Assembly (NCBI GenBank): GCA_934615145.1
Contig: CAKTTM010000040.1
Span: 1-10,664 of the forward strand
DNA from: an uncultured Clostridia bacterium
GTDB lineage: Bacteria > Bacillota > Clostridia > Christensenellales > Aristaeellaceae
Direction: 5' to 3'
DNA length: 10,664 nt
In this document: in pieces, positions 1 to 6,285 of the stretch
How positions within the stretch are numbered: position 1 is the stretch's first letter
How the letters are laid out: every line of letters starts with the position of its first letter
The notes under the pieces: model-generated
Seen by the model: only the letters and a program-made list of their open reading frames with translations
Told to the model about the DNA's origin: nothing
The model's database searches: none
Position numbers and translations under genes: made by a program

Positions 1-20
1 CTTCTAAGGAGGACAAGGAC

Positions 21-866
21 ATGAAACTGGGCATCAGCAGCTATAGCTATATGAAGCATATGCGCCAGACGGGCGCCAACTACTTTGACATCTGCGATCT
101 GGCGCATCGCACGGGCTATGAGGGCATCGAGTTTATCGAGCTGAGCCTGGACGTGCAGCCGGCCGACAGCATCGAGGATCTGGCCCGCCAGATCCGTAAG
201 CACTGCGAGGGCCTGGGCCTGCACATCATCGCCTACACGATTGGCGCGGACTTCTTAAACCGCGGCCCGGAGGAGATCGAGCGGGTCAAGGGTCATGTGG
301 ACACCGCCAAACTGCTGGGTGCTGGCGTGCTGCGCCACGACGCCGCCTGGACCCTGCCCGAGGGCGTGGACTGGCGCGAGGCGGTCGAGCGCATCAAGGG
401 GCCTATCCGCGAGGTGACGGAATATGCAGCCCTGCACGGCATCAAGACCTGCACTGAGAACCACGGCATGGTGCTGCAGGATGCCCACCGTGTGGAGACG
501 CTGATCAAGGCGGTGGATCATCCCAACTACGGCTGGCTGATCGACATGGGCAACTTCCTCTGCGCTGACGAGCTGGCGCTTAACGCCCTGCCGATCGCCG
601 CACCCTACGCTTTCCACGCCCACGCCAAAGACTTTCTGTACAAGCCGCAGTGGGAGAAGCGCCCCAGTGACGACTGGTTTGGCACGCGCAATGGCTCCCA
701 CCTGCGTGGCACGGTGGCCGGACACGGCGTGGTACCTATACCTTACTGCATCGAGATACTGCGTGCCCACGGCTATGACAGCTGGCTGAGCTATGAGTTT
801 GAGGGCATGGAGGACAACCTGCCTGCCCTGGAATCGGCCTACAAGTACCTCAAGAGCCTGATCTGA
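21..866 (+). CDS. Sugar phosphate isomerase/epimerase-like TIM-barrel protein
   Basis: This 281-residue protein has the features of the xylose isomerase-like TIM-barrel family (sugar phosphate isomerases/epimerases), cytosolic enzymes that usually use a divalent metal to isomerise or epimerise sugars or related polyols. It starts MKLGISSYSY, the typical first strand. Expected metal ligands occur in the right order: Glu146 in TENHG, Asp175 in LIDMGNF, His199/His201 in FHAHAKDF, and Glu259 or Glu261 in YEFEG near the C-terminus. The length fits the family (about 260-300). The start is supported by an AAGGAGG site at 6-12, eight bases before the ATG. No signal peptide is seen. It is convergent with the VanW gene and shares a terminator with it. 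Upstream partners lie outside the window, so the substrate cannot be named. The family call is secure; the exact reaction is unknown. Confidence 0.85.
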   Translation: MKLGISSYSYMKHMRQTGANYFDICDLAHRTGYEGIEFIELSLDVQPADSIEDLARQIRKHCEGLGLHIIAYTIGADFLNRGPEEIERVKGHVDTAKLLGAGVLRHDAAWTLPEGVDWREAVERIKGPIREVTEYAALHGIKTCTENHGMVLQDAHRVETLIKAVDHPNYGWLIDMGNFLCADELALNALPIAAPYAFHAHAKDFLYKPQWEKRPSDDWFGTRNGSHLRGTVAGHGVVPIPYCIEILRAHGYDSWLSYEFEGMEDNLPALESAYKYLKSLI

Positions 867-883
867 TCCTGAACGAAATCAAA

Positions 884-916
884 AGGCGCCCTGGCCATAT
901 CACAGCCAGGGCGCCT
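884..916. terminator. Bidirectional intrinsic terminator between convergent genes
   Basis: A perfect 12-bp stem (AGGCGCCCTGGC at 884-895 pairing with GCCAGGGCGCCT at 905-916) encloses a 9-base loop. It lies 17 bases after the stop of the isomerase-like gene and 19 bases beyond the end of the minus-strand VanW gene. On the minus strand the stem is followed by TTTTGATTTC, a fair U-tract. On the plus strand it is followed by the weaker ATCTATT. It probably ends both convergent transcripts, more efficiently for the minus-strand operon. Confidence 0.85.
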
Positions 917-935
917 ATCTATTCCCGTGTCCCTC

Positions 936-1937
936 TCAGGGCACGCGATAAATCGCGATCGTCAGCGCGCCGTCCTGGGCGCTGCCATCGATGCGCACGG
1001 GGAAGTCATAGTTGTTGCGGAAGGCCAGGTTCAGCGCGCTGTTGCCCACCGCCGCGTCGGCATGCATGGGCAGGTACTTGGCACCGCTGGGGCCATGCGG
1101 GCGCCTGGCCGTGATTTCGAGGCCGGGCAGCTGCATCATGGTGTTGTACAACGTGCTGGACACCTGGCAGGTACCGCCGCCGTAGCCCAGCACGGACTTG
1201 CCATCCACCAGCACATAGGCCGGCTCATAGCCGGAGGACTTGCGGTAGGGCCCAATCTGAGCGTTGAAGTCAAAGCGGCCCTCGGGTGCCACCACGATGG
1301 GCTCAAAGCGCTCACAGCCCACACGGATATTGACCATGCGGCTGCGGTTGACCTCGTTGTCGGCGATGCTATAGAAGGAGGTATAGGCTGCGATGGGCGC
1401 GGAGCCATCCGCCTGGCTGGCATCCTCAAACAAAGGCTGCAATTCACCAAGCAGTCTGGTGTCCACATAGCCGTACTGCCGGTGGAATATCAGCTTGGCC
1501 CAGCCGTCCTCGAAGCCCATGAAGGCCAGCCGGGCACCTGGATAGAGCGTGATGAGGGTCTCGGCCTGTGCGTCAGGGGCTGCCTTGACAGGCGCCTCCT
1601 GCGCCACCCAGCCCAGATAGCTGGCCAGCACGGCGGGATACTTGGGCGTGCGCACCGGGTCGATGGTCTTGACCCTTGTGTCGTTGAGCGCCTTGCGCTG
1701 TATGTAGCCTATGACCTCATTGCCGCGCACCAGCAGCCAGTCGGGCTCTACCTTCAGGATCTCAATGGTGACGCGGTCGGAGATATAGCCCACCTTCTCA
1801 CCGCCCGGGGAGGCCAGCACATCGGTGCTGTACATCAGCCTGCCGGTATAGAGCGCGGGGAGGTCGGCCTGCGCGCTGGCAGGCAGGAGGGCGAAGCATA
1901 TCATCAGCGACAGCAGCAGGGGCAGGAGGCGTTTCAC
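936..1937 (-). CDS. Exported VanW-domain protein (distal paralogue)
   Basis: This 333-residue protein has a signal peptide (KR, then a Leu-rich core to about residue 20, likely cleaved after ASAQA at 24). Next come about 150 residues that look like two SH3-like repeats (around 25-90 and 110-165, the second containing GWAKLIF and QYGYVDTRLL). A C-terminal VanW domain spans about 185-333, with the signature YGGGTCQVSSTLYN at 252-265 and RRPHG at 278-282. VanW proteins are named after a gene of some vancomycin-resistance clusters; their biochemical role is not established, but the exported form with SH3-like repeats suggests a wall-associated function. The start codon is GTG, five bases after the upstream paralogue's stop, with AAGGG nearby as a moderate ribosome binding site. 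It is the last gene of the operon and is followed by the 884-916 terminator. It is clearly a paralogue of its neighbour. Resistance should not be inferred from the domain name. Confidence 0.88.
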   Translation of the reverse strand: MKRLLPLLLSLMICFALLPASAQADLPALYTGRLMYSTDVLASPGGEKVGYISDRVTIEILKVEPDWLLVRGNEVIGYIQRKALNDTRVKTIDPVRTPKYPAVLASYLGWVAQEAPVKAAPDAQAETLITLYPGARLAFMGFEDGWAKLIFHRQYGYVDTRLLGELQPLFEDASQADGSAPIAAYTSFYSIADNEVNRSRMVNIRVGCERFEPIVVAPEGRFDFNAQIGPYRKSSGYEPAYVLVDGKSVLGYGGGTCQVSSTLYNTMMQLPGLEITARRPHGPSGAKYLPMHADAAVGNSALNLAFRNNYDFPVRIDGSAQDGALTIAIYRVP

Positions 1938-1942
1938 TGTGC

Positions 1943-2968
1943 TTAGCCCTTATAGATGGCGATGAACAGCACGCCATCCTGCACATGCGACGATATGCGC
2001 ACGGGGAAAGGATAGTCATTGCGGAAGATGAAGTTGAGGTCGCCAGAGCTGGCGTCTACACCGTGGGGCAGATAGGGGGCGCCATTGGCACCGTGCGGCG
2101 CACGCGCGGTGACGGTCAGGCCTGTCAGCTGCAGCACAGCGTTGTACAAGGTGCTGGACACCTGGCAGCTGCCGCCGCCGTAGGCCTGCACGATCTCGCC
2201 CTCATAGAGCGCCGGCGCGTGCAGGTAGCCGCTGCGCGGGTTAAAGGGGCCGACAGTGGCGTTGAAGTCCAGCTGGTCGCCGGGCTGCATCAGACGGTCC
2301 ATGCGGTCCACACCCACCCGTAGGTTGTGGATGCGGTTTTCATTCTCCCAGTTGGTAGCGATATTATAGAATGAATTATAGACCGCGATGGGCGTGTCCT
2401 CGGTACCGGCCTCCTCAGTGGGCGCTGTCATCTGCAGATCGGGCAGGGACAGGGTGTTGACGAAGCCGTACTGACGCTTGAAGATAAGCCGCGCCCAGCC
2501 ATTGTCGATGTCCATGAAGGCGATGCGGGTGCCTGCCTGCAGGGTGATCAGCGTCTCCGAGCCGTCATTTGGCTCGGCCTTGACATAGGTCTCGCGGTCG
2601 AGCGTGGTGTAATACTGGCTGACCACCGTGCCATAGCGGGGTGTATTGACAGGGTCGACCGCCACGATGTCCATCGTGCGGTGGCGCAGCACAAAGCCAG
2701 TGCCCCGGCCGTAGTTGATCTCCAGATAATTGGGCAGCACATCCACCACATCGATGGGTTGATTGGGCCGCAGCACGCCCAGCCTGTCGGAGGCCTTGGA
2801 ATCCTTGGCTCTCTCAAGCGGCGTCTTATATACAGTGGTCGTGCCATCGTAATTGGTAGTGATCTTGCCCTTGTAGACCACGGGCTTGTTGGCGGCCTCC
2901 GCCTGCATGGGGGCAATGCCCAGCAGCAGGGTCAGCAGCAGCATCAGGGGAATCAGGCGCTTTTGCAT
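1943..2968 (-). CDS. Exported VanW-domain protein (proximal paralogue)
   Basis: This 341-residue protein has the same architecture as the next gene: signal peptide (QKR plus Leu-rich core, cleavage near AEA at 23-25), a region resembling two SH3-like repeats (about 30-100 and 115-175, with GWARLIF and QYGFVNTLSL), and a VanW domain (about 195-341) with YGGGSCQVSSTLYN at 263-276 and RAPHG following. The two copies align throughout, including the repeated ending FPVRI...QDG.L.IAIY, so they arose by tandem duplication, but they have diverged well beyond recent copies. The ATG shares its A with the TGA of the upstream DUF896 gene (ATG at 2966-2968). An AAAGGAG site at 2976-2982, seven bases upstream, supports this start. 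Probably it acts outside the membrane on wall or surface polymers; the reaction is unknown. Confidence 0.88.
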   Translation of the reverse strand: MQKRLIPLMLLLTLLLGIAPMQAEAANKPVVYKGKITTNYDGTTTVYKTPLERAKDSKASDRLGVLRPNQPIDVVDVLPNYLEINYGRGTGFVLRHRTMDIVAVDPVNTPRYGTVVSQYYTTLDRETYVKAEPNDGSETLITLQAGTRIAFMDIDNGWARLIFKRQYGFVNTLSLPDLQMTAPTEEAGTEDTPIAVYNSFYNIATNWENENRIHNLRVGVDRMDRLMQPGDQLDFNATVGPFNPRSGYLHAPALYEGEIVQAYGGGSCQVSSTLYNAVLQLTGLTVTARAPHGANGAPYLPHGVDASSGDLNFIFRNDYPFPVRISSHVQDGVLFIAIYKG

Positions 2969-3198
2969 CAGCAGTCTCCTTTATCGTCGGGGGTCAGCGG
3001 CTTCTTTTGCAGCTTCTGATAGCTGCCGTCCTCTTGCTGGAGGTAGACCATGTCCAGCTGTTGTTTGAAGCCATCGCGAAAATCGCTCAGGTATTCCTGG
3101 CGCAGGGCATCCAGCTCCAATTGTTCCTCATCGCTGATGCCCTCTTCGCGCTTTCTGCGCGCCAGGCTCAGCATCAGCTCCACCCTTGCCTTATCCAT
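2968..3198 (-). CDS. DUF896 (YnzC/UPF0291-like) small protein
   Basis: This 76-residue, charged, helical protein fits the DUF896/UPF0291 family, whose Bacillus subtilis member is YnzC. The first part (about 1-35) is a predicted helical hairpin with ARRKREEGISDEEQLELDAL. It is followed by the family-like block LRQEYLSDFRDGFKQQL (33-49), and the tail from about residue 50 is variable and polar. Size matches the family. It has no signal peptide or membrane segment and is the only predicted soluble cytosolic product of the operon. It overlaps the end of the Lgt-like gene by 8 bases and the start of the next gene by 1 base. AAAAGGAG (3207-3214) lies inside the upstream gene, eight bases before the ATG, and decides the start. 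The biochemical function is not known. Confidence 0.85.
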   Translation of the reverse strand: MDKARVELMLSLARRKREEGISDEEQLELDALRQEYLSDFRDGFKQQLDMVYLQQEDGSYQKLQKKPLTPDDKGDC

Positions 3199-4141
3199 TG
3201 TACCCGCTCCTTTTGATCATGCCAAGGCCCAGCCCAAGTGGCAGCAGCAGCACCAGCACATAGGCCAGGTAGCTGAGCCACTTGGAGATCTGGGAGCGGT
3301 CGATCATGAACTCAATGCCAAGCACGGCGCCCAGGATGACGGGCAGCAGGATCAGCGACAGGATGGCAAGCCGCCGGTCGCGCTTTTGCCGCAGCAGGCG
3401 GATGGCCAGATAGATCAGCGTCAGCGAAAACAGCACCACGGCCAGCACCTGCTGCAGCCCCACAAAGCTAAAGCGCAGGTGGCCATCGTAGCGCAGGCTT
3501 TCATACAGTGTCTGCGTGATGCCAAATGTGAGCGCGCCTGTCAGCGCCACGCTGCCCTGAGTCAGGACGCTGCGCCTGAGCTCGCGCAGTGTCAGCAGGC
3601 AGAGCACAAGGGCGGTGACCGCCTCCAGGTAGTAGGTGCGCAGGTAGGCATCGTACTCGTCGCGGTAGGCCAGGAAGGTATCATCCAGCACCCCTGTGAT
3701 CAGCGGGCGGCTGATGCCCAGGCTCGTGTAGCCCTCGCCCAGGCGGGCCAGCGCGATGAAGAGGAAGAGCGCGGGCGTGAGGATATCAAGCCAGCGGACT
3801 GCCGGCTGCCGGGCGACCTTGGCCGCGATCAGCGCGCCCAGCACCGCGCCCAGCAGGGCGCCAAACATGGCAAAGCCGCCGGTGGTCAGCGTCAGGGCAT
3901 TCGAAAAGCTTGCCACCTGCTGGAAGTTGATGTCGGCTAGGCAGTAGAGCGCCCTCGCCAGTGCCAGGCCCAGCACAGGGGAGAGCAGGCAGCTGAGCGC
4001 CGCCGCGTTTTTCAGCCCCTCTTCGCCGCGGCTTAGCCACCACAGCAGCAGGCCGGCCAGCGCGCAGCCCAGGGCCACATAGAGCCCATAGGCATAGAGC
4101 TCCAGTCCCAGAAAGCTTAGCCTTACAGCGTCAGGAAACAT
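3191..4141 (-). CDS. Divergent Lgt-like integral membrane protein, catalytic motifs altered
   Basis: This 316-residue polytopic membrane protein resembles prolipoprotein diacylglyceryl transferase (Lgt), which moves diacylglycerol from phosphatidylglycerol to the lipobox Cys of prolipoproteins. Lgt-like features are the N-terminal LSFLGLELYAYGLYVALG (8-25), GGFAMFGALLG (88-98) matching the Lgt GG...HGGLIG segment, RLGEGYTSLG (133-142) at the place of the RxGNFxNxE signature, and LYESLR...GLQQVLA (212-234) near the end. However, the Lgt His (H103 in E. coli) is Phe93 here, the Asn of the signature is Glu136, and the Glu of the signature is Leu141. Arg133 and Glu214 appear kept. About 60 extra C-terminal residues add two membrane helices (257-276 and 287-307). 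It may be a repurposed paralogue, so no lgt symbol is given. The ATG follows the previous gene's stop by 5 bases with only a weak ribosome binding site, suggesting translational coupling. Confidence 0.72.
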   Translation of the reverse strand: MFPDAVRLSFLGLELYAYGLYVALGCALAGLLLWWLSRGEEGLKNAAALSCLLSPVLGLALARALYCLADINFQQVASFSNALTLTTGGFAMFGALLGAVLGALIAAKVARQPAVRWLDILTPALFLFIALARLGEGYTSLGISRPLITGVLDDTFLAYRDEYDAYLRTYYLEAVTALVLCLLTLRELRRSVLTQGSVALTGALTFGITQTLYESLRYDGHLRFSFVGLQQVLAVVLFSLTLIYLAIRLLRQKRDRRLAILSLILLPVILGAVLGIEFMIDRSQISKWLSYLAYVLVLLLPLGLGLGMIKRSGYNG

Positions 4142-4146
4142 ATCGC

Positions 4147-5133
4147 TTACTGCCCCGCGCTGTCCAGCAGCGTGGCGAAGTAGAGCATGTCGCTCTGCGC
4201 GCGCTCATTGCCCCGGGTCTTTTGCTGGTAGTAGTCGCCATTGTAGACCATGGTGGCGCTGTTGCCGCCGTCAAAGTTGAAGGCCTGCGTGCAGCCCAGC
4301 TCATGCATGAAGGCCGCCAGCTGCTCGTGCGTGACGCCCTGGGAGTCCTTGGTGCGGCCCTCGGCCAGCACCAGCACATAGCTTAGCTTATCCAGTTGGC
4401 CGATGGCCATGCGCGGCTCGCGGCCCTTGGGGTTGTAGCCGTAATCCTTGTTCAGCTCCAGCAGCTGGCTGTCTTTGACCAGCGCCGGGCCGAAGGTAAA
4501 GGCGTTGATGATCTGCCGGCCGCTGTCGATAAAAGCCTGCACTTCGTCGGCCTTGGACTGAACAAAGACATGCAAATCGCCCTGCTCATCGGTAATCAGC
4601 AGGTCCTTGACCCTGTTGTACTTGGCGCGGACCTTCTCGCCCATGCGGTACTCAAAGGAGGTCTTGACCGGGTCGTTGGACAGATAGTTGGCGTTGATGG
4701 CGATGATGGCATTGTTCTTCTCCGCCATGGAGCTGATCAGCGCCACGCGGCTGCTGCCGGGCTTGCCTGCGACGGCGGTGCGCAGCTGGGAGGGGTCGCT
4801 GACCTGTATGCGCGCCACGCGCCAGACCACGCCCTCCTGCTCCAGGGTCTCCAGCTTCAAGGTGATGCTGTCGTCCTGATAGCCCTGGGCGGTGAAGGCG
4901 GCCTTGTCAGGCGCTCTGCCGGGGCTGAAGTCCATCGGCAGGGGTTCAAAATGGTTTTCAGCACGGGCGACGGGCAGCAGCCAATCCAGCAGGCTGGCAC
5001 CCTCGTCTGGCATCTGCTCCAGCAGGCGCTGCTTTTCGCTGTCCAGCATGGCGCCAGAGGGCAGTATCAGCGGCAGGCTGAGCACAAAGGCGGCGGCCAG
5101 CAGCAGGCAAATAAGGCGGGTTGACTTGTTCAT
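4147..5133 (-). CDS. Exported phosphodiester glycosidase (NAGPA-domain) protein
   Basis: This 328-residue protein has one N-terminal hydrophobic segment (about 5-25), either a signal peptide or an anchor. A linker follows to about residue 80, then a phosphodiester glycosidase domain (PF09992, related to the human enzyme that uncovers mannose 6-phosphate by removing GlcNAc from a phosphodiester). Family landmarks are INANYLSND (146-154), FGPALV (214-219), EPRMAIGQ (239-246) and the signature NFDGGNSATM (286-295). The family is expected to hydrolyse sugar-1-phosphodiester bonds; in bacteria the substrate is often unknown and may be a wall or capsule glycopolymer. The ATG immediately follows the upstream TGA. 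AAAGGA lies about 11 bases upstream and supports the start. Placement right after a GT2-GtrA glycosyltransferase fits a make-and-trim role, which is inference. Confidence 0.87.
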   Translation of the reverse strand: MNKSTRLICLLLAAAFVLSLPLILPSGAMLDSEKQRLLEQMPDEGASLLDWLLPVARAENHFEPLPMDFSPGRAPDKAAFTAQGYQDDSITLKLETLEQEGVVWRVARIQVSDPSQLRTAVAGKPGSSRVALISSMAEKNNAIIAINANYLSNDPVKTSFEYRMGEKVRAKYNRVKDLLITDEQGDLHVFVQSKADEVQAFIDSGRQIINAFTFGPALVKDSQLLELNKDYGYNPKGREPRMAIGQLDKLSYVLVLAEGRTKDSQGVTHEQLAAFMHELGCTQAFNFDGGNSATMVYNGDYYQQKTRGNERAQSDMLYFATLLDSAGQ

Positions 5134-6285
5134 TCAGGCTTCGTTCCTTTCCTGGCGCCGGTCGGCAAAGACCCAGGCGCGCTGCAAGCGATAGTTGACG
5201 AAGAAGAGGATGGTATCGACAAAGACCTTCAGCAGCGTCTTATCAAAGCCAAGCCAGCCGTGCAGGGTGCTGACCAGCGCTGCCGACAGGCTCATCACAA
5301 TGACGGCCAGCAGCAGGTAGCGGCCAAAGCTGCCCTTGCAGCGGCTGACCTGGAAGACGAAGGACTTGTTGGCCTTGTAGTTGAACACCGCCGAGCAGGC
5401 CCGCGCGATGGCGGTCGCCAGAAAGACCTGCCATGCGATGTCCCAGACCAGGGTCTGCGCAGCGTCCAGCCCCATCTGGGGCAGCAGCCACTTGTCAAGC
5501 AGCGTAAACAGCAGCAGATCAAGGGCTGTGCTCAGGCCGCTTGCGGAGGCGTATTTAAAGAAGTTCTTGAACAGCTGGGCGTAGATGCGCGCCGAGTCCT
5601 TGAAGGGCCGAAAGTGCGTGCGGCGGTTCTCCTCAATATAGATGGTGCGTATGCCCACGATCTCAAAAGGAATGTGGTGGCCGGAGGCCTGTATGAGCAT
5701 GTTCATCTCATACTCAAAGCGATCCCCCTCCACGGATAGCATGAAGGGGATAAGCTCTTTGGAGAAGCCGCGCAGGCCGGTCTGTGTATCCGGCAGCCAC
5801 TTGCCATACAGCAGGGCAAAGAAGACACTGGTCAGCCGGTTGCCGGCGCGCGACTTGCCCGGCACATTGTCGGCCTTGAAGTCCCTGGAGCCAATGATCA
5901 GCGCATCAGGCCGCTGGATCAGCGCCTGGGCCACCTTCATTAGGTCTTCGGCCGTGTGCTGGCCGTCGGAATCCGCCGTCACCACGCCGGGCGCATCAGG
6001 GTATTGCGCCTGGATATGGCGCATGCCATGCTTGAGGGCATGGCCCTTGCCGCCATTGACAGGGTAGCCGATCACCTCGCAGCCAGGCCGCGTGGTCAGA
6101 TCCTGGAAAAGCTGGGCATACTCCGGCCCCGAGCCATCATCCACCAGCAGGATGCGGCCAAAGCCCTTGGCCACCAGGTCGTCAATATACTCCGTCAGCA
6201 GATGATCCGGGTGCAGGGAGGGGATCAGGACGACCATGTCCAAAGCTTTTGTCACGGCGTTTATGTCCTTGCTTTCATCAGTCAT
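5134..6285 (-). CDS. GT2 glycosyltransferase fused to a GtrA-like membrane domain
   Basis: This 383-residue protein has two domains. Residues 15-240 form a GT-A family 2 glycosyltransferase of the polyprenyl-phosphate sugar synthase type (DPM1/GtrB-like): VVLIPS (18-23), VDDGS (48-52), NGGKGHAL (77-84), the metal and nucleotide-sugar motif ADSDGQH (104-110), DTQTGLRGF (166-174) and GDRFEYEMNML (187-197). Residues 243-375 form a GtrA-like domain with four hydrophobic helices, including FFKYASASGLSTALDLLLF at its start and NYKANKSFVF before the third helix. Such proteins are expected to load a sugar from a nucleotide donor onto undecaprenyl phosphate and assist its transfer across the membrane. 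The first Met is used; it overlaps the upstream stop by 8 bases and has only a weak GGTGAG site, so coupling is likely. The donor sugar and final acceptor cannot be read from the sequence. Confidence 0.9.
   Translation of the reverse strand: MTDESKDINAVTKALDMVVLIPSLHPDHLLTEYIDDLVAKGFGRILLVDDGSGPEYAQLFQDLTTRPGCEVIGYPVNGGKGHALKHGMRHIQAQYPDAPGVVTADSDGQHTAEDLMKVAQALIQRPDALIIGSRDFKADNVPGKSRAGNRLTSVFFALLYGKWLPDTQTGLRGFSKELIPFMLSVEGDRFEYEMNMLIQASGHHIPFEIVGIRTIYIEENRRTHFRPFKDSARIYAQLFKNFFKYASASGLSTALDLLLFTLLDKWLLPQMGLDAAQTLVWDIAWQVFLATAIARACSAVFNYKANKSFVFQVSRCKGSFGRYLLLAVIVMSLSAALVSTLHGWLGFDKTLLKVFVDTILFFVNYRLQRAWVFADRRQERNEA

Noticed and set aside
927..1946. 339-codon plus-strand open frame opposite the distal VanW gene
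   Set aside because: It is an exact antisense mirror of a gene with a clear signal peptide and VanW motif. Its own translation is rich in His, Gln and Gly with no family motif, as expected of a shadow frame in GC-rich DNA.
936..2968. Vancomycin resistance genes suggested by the VanW name
   Set aside because: No ligase (VanA/B-type), VanH, VanX or VanRS-like gene is present. VanW domains are widespread in Firmicutes outside resistance clusters.
3050..3940. 296-codon plus-strand open frame opposite the DUF896 and Lgt-like genes
   Set aside because: Gln/Arg/His-rich low-complexity translation, no ribosome binding site or recognisable domain, and it spans two real minus-strand genes.
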